NCBI GenBank assembly: GCA_028719205.1
Contig: JAQUKH010000040.1
Location: forward strand, 1-18,874
From: a bacterium
GTDB taxonomy: Bacteria; JACRDZ01; JAQUKH01
DNA: 18,874 nucleotides
Direction of reading: 5' to 3'
The position numbers were made by a program, and so were the translations under genes. How positions within the stretch are numbered: the first letter of the stretch is position 1; the number at the start of each line of letters is the position of its first letter. This document shows, piece after piece, positions 1 through 7,598 of this stretch. The notes beneath the pieces were generated by a model that had not been told where the DNA came from, ran no database searches, and saw nothing but the letters and a program-made list of their open reading frames with translations.

Positions 1-18
1 ATTTTGAATGCTGTATTT

Positions 19-2985
19 TTACAACTCAATACTATTTTCCCTTGCTTTTTTGAGCAATTCATCATCACTGCTGCCATCATCCGGATATGTCGCGTATCCG
101 AATTCTAATTTAACCTTGTCGGCCAGGTTCTTCTTATCTAAATAATCATAGGCTGCCTGCTCCAGTCTGCCCTCAACTATCAACGCTCCTTCCTTACCGC
201 ATCCTACCATAATTATTATATCTTCTGATTCCTTAAAAATCATATCTCCGGCCCCGCGCAGGCCATTTCTTAAAACATCTTCCAATTCTCTCAGGATATG
301 TTCTTTCTTCTCTCCTGATAAATCCTTTGATGTTTCAGTAAAAACAGTAATAATGGACATTTTTATATGATCCTTCATTGCCTCTTTTATCCCTTTATTA
401 ATCGATTCCTTGAAAACCATTTCTCTGGTATATTTTGGCAAAGTAAAGATGAACCTGGTGCCCCTGCCAAGCTGGCTTTCAATCCAGATCTTTCCGTTAT
501 GCAGCTCCACCAGCGACTTGGCTATTGAAAGGCCTAAACCGGTTCCTTTTTCACCGGTTCCCGGAATTCGGCCAAATTGCTGGAATTTGTTGAACACTTT
601 TGGCAAGTCATCTCCTGAGATCCCGATACCGGAATCAGCCACAGTACACTCTATCTCATTTTCTTTTTCTATAACTGATACCTCTATATATCCCTTTTCT
701 ACAAACTTCATGGCATTGGACATAAGATTGGTAAAGATCTGGATTACCTTTCCCTCATCAGCATAGATTTCTATTTGTTCTTTAGGAAGTCTGACTTTTA
801 ATTCTAAACCCTTGTCATTTGCCTGCTTAGAAAAAGAAAAGATAATCCCGCTGATCAATTCGTTAAGATTAACTGAAGCTCTCTTTAGTTCTAACTTTCC
901 TGCCTCGATCTTTGAAATATCCAAAAGGCTATTGATAATATTTGTCAACCTGTCTATATTATTCTTCGCGATAGTAAGAAACTTCTCTTGTTTTTCATTT
1001 AGCTCCCCCAGGGTTTTATCCAAAACAAGGCTAAGGCCCTCTTTTGTAATAGAAAGCGGTGTCCTGAGTTCATGGGAGACTATAGAAATAAATTCGGTCT
1101 TCATACGGTCAACTTCCTTTTCCTTTGTAATATCCCTCAAAACCGTAAGTATACCTATAGGCTCTCCGTGTTCGTTTTTTACCTGTGTCGTTTCGCAGGA
1201 TAAAATTACAGTTTCTCCCTGTAAATTAACCGAGATCTCCCCGGAACCTTCGTCCTTATATAATTTATTGTCTTCAATCTTTTCTTTCCATTCAGCGGCG
1301 CTTATTTGTTGTTCCGCAAAACCCAAATTTAAAAATTGTCTTGCCCGCGGATTTATAACCACTACCTCGCCGCGTTCATCAACCATTACAACGCCTTCAG
1401 TCATACCATGGACCATGCTGTCCATCTTATATTTTTCGGCGTTAATAACTGCCTGCAATCTTTCGATGGCATTGGAGGTCTGGTTAGTTATTGTGTAAAT
1501 AAGCCTGATGTCGTTTTCTTTAAAGGAATTATCTGTGCAATTTGAGATATTTATCATACCTACGATCTTACCGCGCACGATAAACGGCACATTAAAAAAA
1601 GACCTCACTTTGTCGGATAATCTATTTTTGCCCGGACCGGTATTAGAGTCCAAGGGAACAATAAAAGTGTTTATCCGTTTCTTCCTGATCTCTTTGCCGG
1701 TAAAGAGAGAAACGGAATCAAGAAGGTTATTCTTGATCTCATCAGCAAATTTCACACTGCCGGGATAGGCGGGCTTTATGGTTATATTGGCTGTATTTTC
1801 ATCAAATAAAAGCGAGGCGCATATATCATAGTTTATGACCTTAAATAGGGCTTCCATAATAAGCTTCAAAAGCGTCTGGTAATCCAGCGTATAGGAAATA
1901 GCATTGGATACTTCATTGGATACTTCATGAAGAATGGCTAATTCCGAGGTCCGTTCTTCTATCTTTTCCTCAAGGTCTTTAGTAAATGATTCCAATTTTT
2001 TATTCGCTTCCCCAAGTTCCTTGGACTGTTCCTCGATCTTTTCTTTTTCTTTCCCCAGATCTTCCAGTATGCTTAAGATCGCCTCCCGGGACTGAGCCAG
2101 GTCTTTGGTACGCTCCTCAATTTTTTTCTCCAAATTATCTGAGAACTCTTTGATCTCAGACTTAGATTTCTCTAAGTTATCTATAAGGGCTAATGTTTGA
2201 CGCATATCACGGGCTATGCCGACAATACCAGTGATTCGTATGTCGCGGTTCGCGGTTAGTGTTTTGTTTGACGATTCATGATTTACGAATGACGAACCTT
2301 GAGATTCATACATCACTGAACCCGAGAAACTAACCGGAATCTTTTTCCCTCCCTTGGAAACGAAGGAGATACTTAGATCTCTGACCGACCCTGCCTCGAT
2401 CAACTTCCTTAACCCGGCCTTACTAAAGATACTGTTCTGCTCTTCTTCAAGAAACATACCTATTTCTCTGCCGATGAGTTCCTCTTCTTTATATTCCAAT
2501 AAATCACAGGTTGACCTGTTTACCTTTTGTATTAATCCGTCCGGTGTAATTACGATCAAGGTGTCGGTCATTGAAGAAATGATGCCATCAAGATACGACT
2601 TGCCACCCAGGATCTCTTTTTGTTTTTCTTTTATCTTTAACACCATATGGCTGAAAGAATCCGCAAGATGGCCCATTTCATCATTTGTCGCGATCTCTAT
2701 TTTAGTATCTAATTTGTCTTTTGCTATTTCAGCCATGGCATTTTCCAATTTTTTAATCGGAAGGGAAATCGACCGGGAAAGGAAGATACTGCCTAATAAC
2801 GATATTGTGAATAAAATTATGACTGAGATTATTATAATAATTTTGACATTTAGCGATAAATTCACCTGATTTGTTAAATCATATTTTGTAATTAAATTTT
2901 GGTAATATATCGCAATTCCGCCAATAATGCCGACTAACAAGGAAATCCCTATAAATCCGATAGTTAATTTATGCCCTATTTTCAT
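19..2985 (-). CDS. Membrane PAS-GAF-PAS sensor histidine kinase with degenerate GGDEF-like C-terminus
   Basis: A 988-residue sensor kinase. Two membrane helices lie at about 7-28 and 48-69 with only a short outside loop, then a HAMP domain (70-123), a PAS domain (about 128-262), a long coiled coil (263-350), a GAF domain (about 352-510) and a second PAS domain (about 517-622). The HisKA box contains SHELRTPLS with phospho-acceptor His638. The HATPase domain shows the N box (N753, N757), G1 DSGIGIS (784-790), an F box (798-804) and G2 GTGLGLS (814-820), so kinase activity is expected. Residues about 856-985 resemble a GGDEF domain but lack the GGDEF motif. About 20 residues (231-250) appear inserted in the first PAS domain. 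It is the last gene of the run, 17 bases after the double-PAS gene. The partner regulator may be the receiver protein three genes upstream. The input signal is unknown; with little periplasmic sequence it probably senses something at the membrane or in the cytoplasm. Confidence 0.93.
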   Translation of the reverse strand: MKIGHKLTIGFIGISLLVGIIGGIAIYYQNLITKYDLTNQVNLSLNVKIIIIISVIILFTISLLGSIFLSRSISLPIKKLENAMAEIAKDKLDTKIEIATNDEMGHLADSFSHMVLKIKEKQKEILGGKSYLDGIISSMTDTLIVITPDGLIQKVNRSTCDLLEYKEEELIGREIGMFLEEEQNSIFSKAGLRKLIEAGSVRDLSISFVSKGGKKIPVSFSGSVMYESQGSSFVNHESSNKTLTANRDIRITGIVGIARDMRQTLALIDNLEKSKSEIKEFSDNLEKKIEERTKDLAQSREAILSILEDLGKEKEKIEEQSKELGEANKKLESFTKDLEEKIEERTSELAILHEVSNEVSNAISYTLDYQTLLKLIMEALFKVINYDICASLLFDENTANITIKPAYPGSVKFADEIKNNLLDSVSLFTGKEIRKKRINTFIVPLDSNTGPGKNRLSDKVRSFFNVPFIVRGKIVGMINISNCTDNSFKENDIRLIYTITNQTSNAIERLQAVINAEKYKMDSMVHGMTEGVVMVDERGEVVVINPRARQFLNLGFAEQQISAAEWKEKIEDNKLYKDEGSGEISVNLQGETVILSCETTQVKNEHGEPIGILTVLRDITKEKEVDRMKTEFISIVSHELRTPLSITKEGLSLVLDKTLGELNEKQEKFLTIAKNNIDRLTNIINSLLDISKIEAGKLELKRASVNLNELISGIIFSFSKQANDKGLELKVRLPKEQIEIYADEGKVIQIFTNLMSNAMKFVEKGYIEVSVIEKENEIECTVADSGIGISGDDLPKVFNKFQQFGRIPGTGEKGTGLGLSIAKSLVELHNGKIWIESQLGRGTRFIFTLPKYTREMVFKESINKGIKEAMKDHIKMSIITVFTETSKDLSGEKKEHILRELEDVLRNGLRGAGDMIFKESEDIIIMVGCGKEGALIVEGRLEQAAYDYLDKKNLADKVKLEFGYATYPDDGSSDDELLKKARENSIEL
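2236..2295 (-). repeat. Possible short repeat inserted in frame in a PAS domain
   Basis: This 60-base stretch encodes residues 231-250 of the kinase and interrupts what otherwise reads as a normal PAS core: the strand ending SGSVMYESQG would join directly to ITGIVGIARDM. The bases are rich in near-repeated units such as ATTCGTA, ATTCATGATT and ACGAATGACGAA plus GCGGTTCGCGGT, and look unlike the surrounding coding sequence. I infer a small mobile or dispersed repeat that kept the reading frame. No second copy is visible in this window, so its repeat nature is unproven. Confidence 0.4.
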
Positions 2986-3002
2986 TTTATATTACCTTTA
3001 AA

Positions 3003-3866
3003 TTACCGCCCCTTATCTTCCAGTTTTGTTTCCAACTCTTTAATTTTCTTCTTTAACTCGATCAATTTAAGCTCTCTTCCAACCGCAGCCTTACTAAATA
3101 TCTCTAAATCGTGCAGTTTCCTTTTTAATTCTTTTTCTTTATCCTTAATAAAGGTGATATCCTTGGCAATATGCACCGAAGCGATAAGTTCTCCCTCATC
3201 ATTAAAGATAGGCGAAACGGTGATAAGAAGAGGTAGCCCGATATTTTTGTCATATACCTCCTGAGTATGGGCAGCCTTATCTTTTTTCGTCCGTTCGAAC
3301 GGGCAATCCGGCCATGGGGCATTTAACTTATGAAGTAATTCAAAACATTTTTTACCCACTATATCCTCGGGCACCATTTTGAGCACGGTGGTAAAGGCTT
3401 TATTTATCCTCAAAATTGTGTGGTCATTACCCTGGATAAATATCATGTCCGATATGCTGTCAAATGTTTTCTGCCATTCCTCGGTTAATTCTTTAGCCAT
3501 CTCCTGCGCCTTCTTGCGCTCGGTAATATCAGTACCGAATCCAAACAAATAAACCATATTGTTTTGTTCATCTTTAATTAAATATAAATTGAAACCTAAG
3601 ATTTTTTTTTCACCGCTTCGAGCCACAATTTCTAATTCCAGCCGGTATTGTATTTTACTGTTTTCCACAGTGTCTTTTAAAAATAATTTGTATTCCGCCT
3701 GATTTTTTTCTGATATGTAATTCCCAAAATTCTTACCTATCATCTCCTCCTTGGTATAACCAAAAATATTCTGACAGGCATCGCTCAAATCAAGAAAACC
3801 GCCGTTGGTATCCAATTTAAAAAATAAAGTACCCAGCAACTCTATAAATTTTTCGTCTATTTTCAT
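3003..3866 (-). CDS. Double-PAS soluble signalling protein with C-terminal coiled coil
   Basis: A 287-residue cytoplasmic protein with no membrane segment and no kinase, cyclase or DNA-binding domain. PAS 1 spans about 8-120 and ends with the typical GTDITERKKA. PAS 2 spans about 130-245 and ends AKDITFIKDKE; it contains a Cys pair (C174 and C188 in the DCPFE segment), a pattern seen in some PAS domains that may bind a metal or sense redox. The last 45 residues are a charged coiled coil with the motif AVGRELKLIELK (261-272), nearly the same as in the HAMP protein upstream. The ATG follows the upstream stop by one base, and its GGAGGG ribosome site lies inside the end of that gene, so translation is probably coupled. 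I infer an adaptor or sensor that acts through coiled-coil contacts with the neighbouring HAMP protein or kinase. Confidence 0.9.
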   Translation of the reverse strand: MKIDEKFIELLGTLFFKLDTNGGFLDLSDACQNIFGYTKEEMIGKNFGNYISEKNQAEYKLFLKDTVENSKIQYRLELEIVARSGEKKILGFNLYLIKDEQNNMVYLFGFGTDITERKKAQEMAKELTEEWQKTFDSISDMIFIQGNDHTILRINKAFTTVLKMVPEDIVGKKCFELLHKLNAPWPDCPFERTKKDKAAHTQEVYDKNIGLPLLITVSPIFNDEGELIASVHIAKDITFIKDKEKELKRKLHDLEIFSKAAVGRELKLIELKKKIKELETKLEDKGR

Positions 3867-3867
3867 A

Positions 3868-4572
3868 CTAACTTTCCCTCCGTTTCAATTCTTCTTCAAG
3901 TCCTGTAATCCTCTCCTTCAGTTCCCTTATTCTAAGTTCTCTTCCTACCGCTATTTTATTGAATTGCTCAACCTCTTCTACTTTTTTCTCCGCGATCTCT
4001 TTGGCCTTTTGCGCCATATTGCTGATCAAATGTAATTCTTTAGTAGCTGATTCTAACTTTTCATTAGACTGCCGTAATTCTATATTTGAACATTTAGCCT
4101 CTTCCATACTGGCCTGAAGCTCTTTATTAATCACCTCTATATATTTCATTTCTTCCTGGATTTTTTTGCTTGATTCCTTAAGATTTTCAGACATGCAATT
4201 GAATGAAACAGCGAGCTCCCCGATTTCATCTTTCAAATTAATTTCAGCTTTGGTACCTATTTTCCCGTTATTTATTTCAACTGTCGCGTTCTTTAGTTTT
4301 GCTAAAGGCCGTACTATAGATCTTGCGATAAGTAAATTAAAAAAAGTACCTGCTAAGGCAGCGAAAACACTTAATAAGATATTGTTTTTTATCACAGAAT
4401 TAACAATTGTTCTAATATGCTCTGTTTCCGCGGATATTCCTTTTTCTGAAAGCGTAATATGATCAAGATGGCTCTTTATCTCCATTTGAGCTTTTATGAT
4501 AATACCGCTGTAGATAGCTAATATAAAAATAAATCCCACTAAATATAAAGTAAACTTCTGAATTATTCTCAT
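3868..4572 (-). CDS. HAMP-domain membrane protein with long cytoplasmic coiled coil, no output domain
   Basis: A 234-residue protein. Membrane helices lie at about 7-26 and 64-84, separated by only some 37 residues outside the membrane. A HAMP domain follows (84-137, with RSIVRPLAKL at its start and DEIGELAVSFN in its second helix). The rest (138-230) is a charged coiled coil ending in AVGRELRIRELKERI. There is no methyl-accepting hairpin signature, kinase core or cyclase, so it looks like a signal transducer that works by scaffolding. Its ATG overlaps the stop of the response-regulator gene (ATGA), which implies translational coupling. The shared C-terminal motif suggests that it pairs with the double-PAS protein. 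Function beyond that is inference. Confidence 0.88.
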   Translation of the reverse strand: MRIIQKFTLYLVGFIFILAIYSGIIIKAQMEIKSHLDHITLSEKGISAETEHIRTIVNSVIKNNILLSVFAALAGTFFNLLIARSIVRPLAKLKNATVEINNGKIGTKAEINLKDEIGELAVSFNCMSENLKESSKKIQEEMKYIEVINKELQASMEEAKCSNIELRQSNEKLESATKELHLISNMAQKAKEIAEKKVEEVEQFNKIAVGRELRIRELKERITGLEEELKRRES

Positions 4573-5351
4573 TTTACTTGCCCCCCACCTGCCCCCGTAA
4601 GAATATCAGAGGTCAAACTGCTTACCAGACGCAAAAACATAAGCACATAATCCCTGTAGGCAAGGGCAATCTTTTTGACGGGTACTTCTTTGGATACCTT
4701 ATCCACACCCTCCAAAGATAAACCCTTGTTTAAGAATTCCACCGATTTCATAAACTCATAATCCGTTCCGACTAACTCATTTACGCGTTTAATTATTTGC
4801 GTAATGATCAGCGGCCCTAAAATTGTATTTATTTTTTCTATTATCACACTATTAAAAATGACCGGAGAAAGCGCGAAAAAGTCTTCGTGTTCCATCTGGC
4901 CCGCCAGATCAATTAAATAATTGACATAATTTAAGTCTACCGTCTTCTTTCCTCCAGACCTAAGCTCAATGTTTTTAAATACATTTTTTACGCGCTCAAG
5001 GAATGAATCTATCTCCAAGGGTTTAAGCATAAAGATATCCACCCCTGATTCGATAATGGCAATTATATTTTTTATGTCTTTTCTATTGGTAAGAACAACT
5101 ACAGGCAGGCCTTTAAAACGCGCGCCGGTTTTTAACATCCGTATATCGGCTTCGCTAAAGGCAGGTACTGAAACCGGTGAAGGATCGATGTCTATCAGAA
5201 TGATATCGAATTTTTCATTAATAAGAAATGATTGAGCTTCACGAAGGTCTTCTATGGATTTCACATTATAAGATTCCCCGCTAAGCCAACCGGTAAAAAT
5301 CCCGGCTTGCACCTTGTCCGGTTCTATTAATAATATTTTTTTTGTAGACAT
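4569..5351 (-). CDS. Response regulator with unrecognised helical output domain
   Basis: An N-terminal receiver domain (about residues 4-125 from the chosen start) has the acidic pair in LLIEPD, phospho-acceptor Asp54 in IILIDID, Thr88 in VVVLT and Lys110 in MLKP, so it should be phosphorylatable. The loop after the acceptor Asp is longer than usual and Pro/Ala rich. The remaining 135 residues are mostly helical and match no output domain that I recognise; there is no obvious helix-turn-helix, GGDEF or HD-GYP signature. The reading frame is open up to 5405, but the ATG at 5351 gives a receiver starting STKKILLIEPD, the usual form, with a modest GGGA upstream, so I prefer it. The stop overlaps the next start by 4 bases. 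The likely phosphate donor is the large kinase at the end of the run, but no direct evidence links them. Confidence 0.85.
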   Translation of the reverse strand: MSTKKILLIEPDKVQAGIFTGWLSGESYNVKSIEDLREAQSFLINEKFDIILIDIDPSPVSVPAFSEADIRMLKTGARFKGLPVVVLTNRKDIKNIIAIIESGVDIFMLKPLEIDSFLERVKNVFKNIELRSGGKKTVDLNYVNYLIDLAGQMEHEDFFALSPVIFNSVIIEKINTILGPLIITQIIKRVNELVGTDYEFMKSVEFLNKGLSLEGVDKVSKEVPVKKIALAYRDYVLMFLRLVSSLTSDILTGAGGGQVK

Positions 5352-5449
5352 GATTTTTCCCGCTGTTTGCGCATATTTAATGATGATCGATCTTACCCTA
5401 ATCATCGGTTTAAAAGCTTTTTACTTTAAAATCATTTTCAAAAATATTT

Positions 5450-6205
5450 CTATTTAATAATTTTTCTTTTGATCAATTTGAACGGCAGCGGCATTAATAA
5501 GAAGGTAATAATAATTATCCAGATAATATCCGCGAAGACTTTGAAAAATTCTCCCTGGGAAAAAGCCCTGCAGATATTTACAAGATGATAAAGCGGGGTA
5601 AAATACGCTATTTTGGAAAGGATCGGGGAAAAATTCGCGACAGGGAAAAATATTCCTGAGAAAAGGAATAAGGGAGTCATGATAAGCGTATAAAAATAAT
5701 TAAAAGAATCAATACCAGGCACGATCGCGGTAAAAATAAGCGACACCTCCGCAAAGATCAAGCCGCTTATAAAAAGTATCGGGATCAAAAAAATAATTAA
5801 AGGAGAATCCACGAGCCCGAAAATCGAGATCACAAGGATTATTATCGCGCCGTAAAACATGCTCTTTGTAGCGCCCCATAACATCTCTCCCATCACGATA
5901 TCATCAATATTGACCGGAGTGGCAAGTATAGCCTCAAAAGTTTTCTGAAAGGTCATGCGGACGAAACTTCCGTAAGTGCATTCATAAGCGCAGGCAAACA
6001 TTGCCGAAGAGGCAATTATACCCGGCGCGATAAATTTTACATACGGCACACCGTTAACATTATTTATAAAGCCGCCTAAACCCAGGCCAAATCCCAAAAG
6101 ATAAAAAACCGGATCGGCAAAATTCAGGGCAATGCTTGACCTGTACAGTTTGGTATAAACTGTGAAATTTCTCTGCCAGACACTGAATGCTCGTTTAAAA
6201 TTCAC
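5450..6205 (-). CDS. ABC-2 type transporter permease (NodJ-like)
   Basis: A 251-residue integral membrane protein with about six hydrophobic helices. It has the layout of ABC-2 exporters: a charged amphipathic N-terminus, then conserved segments such as ATPVNIDDIVMGEMLWGATKS and, after helix five, SGIFFPVANFSP and FTPLYHLVNICRA. These segments are typical of the NodJ/DrrB branch. The start is GTG, overlapping the TGA of the ATPase gene (GTGA), with GGGGAGAAAGG just before it. It forms the membrane half of an exporter with the preceding ATPase. The substrate cannot be told from sequence; lipid-linked sugars, drugs and polysaccharides are all known for relatives. Confidence 0.92.
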   Translation of the reverse strand: MNFKRAFSVWQRNFTVYTKLYRSSIALNFADPVFYLLGFGLGLGGFINNVNGVPYVKFIAPGIIASSAMFACAYECTYGSFVRMTFQKTFEAILATPVNIDDIVMGEMLWGATKSMFYGAIIILVISIFGLVDSPLIIFLIPILFISGLIFAEVSLIFTAIVPGIDSFNYFYTLIMTPLFLFSGIFFPVANFSPILSKIAYFTPLYHLVNICRAFSQGEFFKVFADIIWIIIITFLLMPLPFKLIKRKIIK

Positions 6206-6927
6206 ACCTTTCTCCCCGTTAATTTCAAATAAATCTCTTCCATGCTCCCGCCATATTTTTCCATAAGTTCAGAAGGCGAAGCAACATCCATAATCTTTCC
6301 TTCATCCATAATCGCCACCCTGTCACAAAGTTTTACCGCTTCTTCCATATAATGCGTGGTTAAAATGAGAGTGGTATTTTTTGATTTAAGATAATTTAAT
6401 CTTTCCCAGACATAGATCCGGCTGTAAGGGTCAAGCCCCACGGTCGGTTCATCCAAAATCAAAAGATCGGGATTATTTATCAATGCCCTTGCCAATATAA
6501 GCCTGTGTTTCATTCCTCCCGAAAGCGCGTTTATATTGACATCCGCCTTTGATTCCAATTCAATGAACTTAAGTAATTCCCGCGCGCGCGCTAACGATTC
6601 TTTTTTTGGAATATTAAAATATCTGGCATAAACAATAAGATTTTCCAATACACTAAGATCCGGATCCAGATTTTCTTCCTGCGGGACAACTCCGATCCTT
6701 GCTTTGACCTCACTCGGCTTTTCCATGACATTCATATCAAACACCCTGACTTCTCCCGAGGTCGGAGGCATAAAACAATATATTATTCCCATTATTGTAG
6801 TTTTGCCCGCGCCATTGGGCCCGAGGAAACCAAAACATTCGCCTTTTTTTATTTCGAGATCGATATTATCGACTGCCCGCAGGGAATCATAATCTTTGCT
6901 GACGCCTTTTATTCTAACAATATTCAT
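6202..6927 (-). CDS. ABC transporter ATP-binding protein (NodI-like)
   Basis: A 241-residue complete nucleotide-binding domain. Walker A is GPNGAGKTT (36-44), the Q loop is around Gln83 (VVPQEENLD), the signature is LSGGMKHRL (135-143), Walker B is LLILDEPTVGLD (155-166) with catalytic Glu160, and the switch His is His192 (TTHYMEEA). All key residues are present, so it should hydrolyse ATP. Length and the short C-terminus match the NodI/DrrA export group. It overlaps the permease gene by 4 bases and begins 21 bases after the end of the broken transposase gene, so it may be transcribed from a promoter within or beyond that element. Confidence 0.94.
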   Translation of the reverse strand: MNIVRIKGVSKDYDSLRAVDNIDLEIKKGECFGFLGPNGAGKTTIMGIIYCFMPPTSGEVRVFDMNVMEKPSEVKARIGVVPQEENLDPDLSVLENLIVYARYFNIPKKESLARARELLKFIELESKADVNINALSGGMKHRLILARALINNPDLLILDEPTVGLDPYSRIYVWERLNYLKSKNTTLILTTHYMEEAVKLCDRVAIMDEGKIMDVASPSELMEKYGGSMEEIYLKLTGRKV

Positions 6928-7168
6928 AATTTTTTACCTACAAGTTTTTTATCCATAGTATTCATCCACTTCCCATTCCAGAGGATTATTTACAATATAT
7001 TCCCTGACACTTTTTAAATCATTTTCATCACGAATAACGTGTTCGTAATAATTTCTCTGCCATATTCGTTTATCAAACGGTTTCCAATTATTTAATTTAA
7101 CACCATCAATATATTTTTTCGTTGTCAATGATTTAAATCGTTCCAAAACATTCAATAATGACAATCCC

Positions 7169-7194
7169 GTAGGAGCAACTCCCCGTGATTGCCC
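7169..7194 (+). repeat. REP-like hairpin, copy 1 (inside transposase gene)
   Basis: A 26-base element beginning GTAG and ending TTGCCC, with stem GAGCAAC/ATTGCCC (one mismatch) and loop TCCCCGTG. It differs from the copy at 7560 by two bases. It lies in the transposase coding region, opposite in orientation to the copy at 7249, so the two form an inverted pair about 54 bases apart. Confidence 0.8.
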
Positions 7195-7248
7195 TCTTTT
7201 ACTCTGTTTCTCCTCTTCCCATTCGGTTTTATGCCATCCTCCGGTTCA

Positions 7249-7274
7249 GGGCGGCCACAGGGAACCGCCCCTAC
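7249..7274 (-). repeat. REP-like hairpin, copy 2 (inside transposase gene)
   Basis: A 26-base element read on the minus strand: GTAG foot, stem GGGCGG/CCGCCC and a loop of the form TTCCCTGTG. The stem bases differ from those of the copies at 7560 and 11706, yet pairing is kept. It encodes the AVPCGRP segment just after the HUH motif of the transposase. Confidence 0.8.
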
Positions 7275-7559
7275 AATTACAATTCCATGGATATGATTCG
7301 GCATTATTTGAAATTCATCGATATCAATTCCATCATAATATTTTGGTATTTCATCCCAAATATTAAAAATCATCTGCCCAGCATTATTCAATATCATCTT
7401 CTTGTTCACAATATCACCAAATAAATAGGACCGTTCATTTACACATATCGTCACAAAATAATACCCCCCATCTGAATAATCAAAATCTTTTAACCTAATG
7501 GAACGCCTGTAATGAATGTCGGGATTGTATTTCATGTGTTCTGCTAACCTGTTTGCAAT

Positions 7560-7585
7560 GTAGGGGCAACTCCCCGTGGTTGCCC
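7560..7585 (+). repeat. REP-like hairpin, copy 3 (between transposase and STAND genes)
   Basis: A 26-base element with GTAG foot, perfect stem GGGCAAC/GTTGCCC and loop TCCCCGTG, followed by G and eight T on the plus strand. It lies 25 bases upstream of the transposase start and 14 bases past the stop of the STAND gene, so it would form a hairpin in that gene's 3' untranslated region. The T-run is on the plus strand, so it is not a normal terminator for the minus-strand gene. Confidence 0.82.
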
Positions 7586-7598
7586 GTTTTTTTTCCTT

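Larger units (their letters stand above)
6949..7535 (-). pseudogene. REP-associated tyrosine transposase (RAYT, IS200-like), frameshifted
   Basis: Two reading frames together make one Y1 transposase. The first (start 7535) has the N-terminal core, HYRRSIRLKDFDYSDGGYYF, and the metal-binding HUH motif in MPNHIHGIV; it runs off into REP-derived sequence and stops at 7152. The second, open from before 7164 to 6949, has the C-terminal half with the Tyr-bearing helix (QRNYYEHVIRDENDL) and YIVNNPLEW. Reading across the A-run near 7205 in the -1 frame joins VK to RGQSRGVAPTG and restores a normal protein, so loss of one A explains the break. Its variable linker is encoded by two inverted REP hairpins. 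RAYTs cut single-stranded REP sequences at GTAG-foot hairpins, and such hairpins are present here. A sequencing error is the alternative explanation. Confidence 0.85.

Noticed and set aside
1903-1926. Tandem 12-base duplication (ATTGGATACTTC twice) in the kinase gene
   Set aside because: It encodes EVSN twice just before the GAF domain. This is a single small slippage event with the frame kept and nothing else to support a function.
410-2869. Plus-strand open frames up to 228 codons opposite the histidine kinase
   Set aside because: They are antisense shadows of a gene with well-supported domains and have no recognisable protein content.
5351-5405. Longer start for the response regulator at 5405
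   Set aside because: The extra 18 residues are not part of a receiver domain and there is no ribosome site before that ATG. The ATG at 5351 gives the normal N-terminus.
7152-7240. Possible programmed -1 frameshift in the transposase gene
   Set aside because: The AAAAGAGGG site is not a good slippery heptamer and no downstream structure is positioned like known IS frameshift signals. Simple loss of one A in a run is more likely.
7560-7594. Hairpin plus T-run looking like a terminator on the plus strand
   Set aside because: No plus-strand gene ends here, and the hairpin belongs to the REP family. The T-run is on the wrong strand for the STAND gene.
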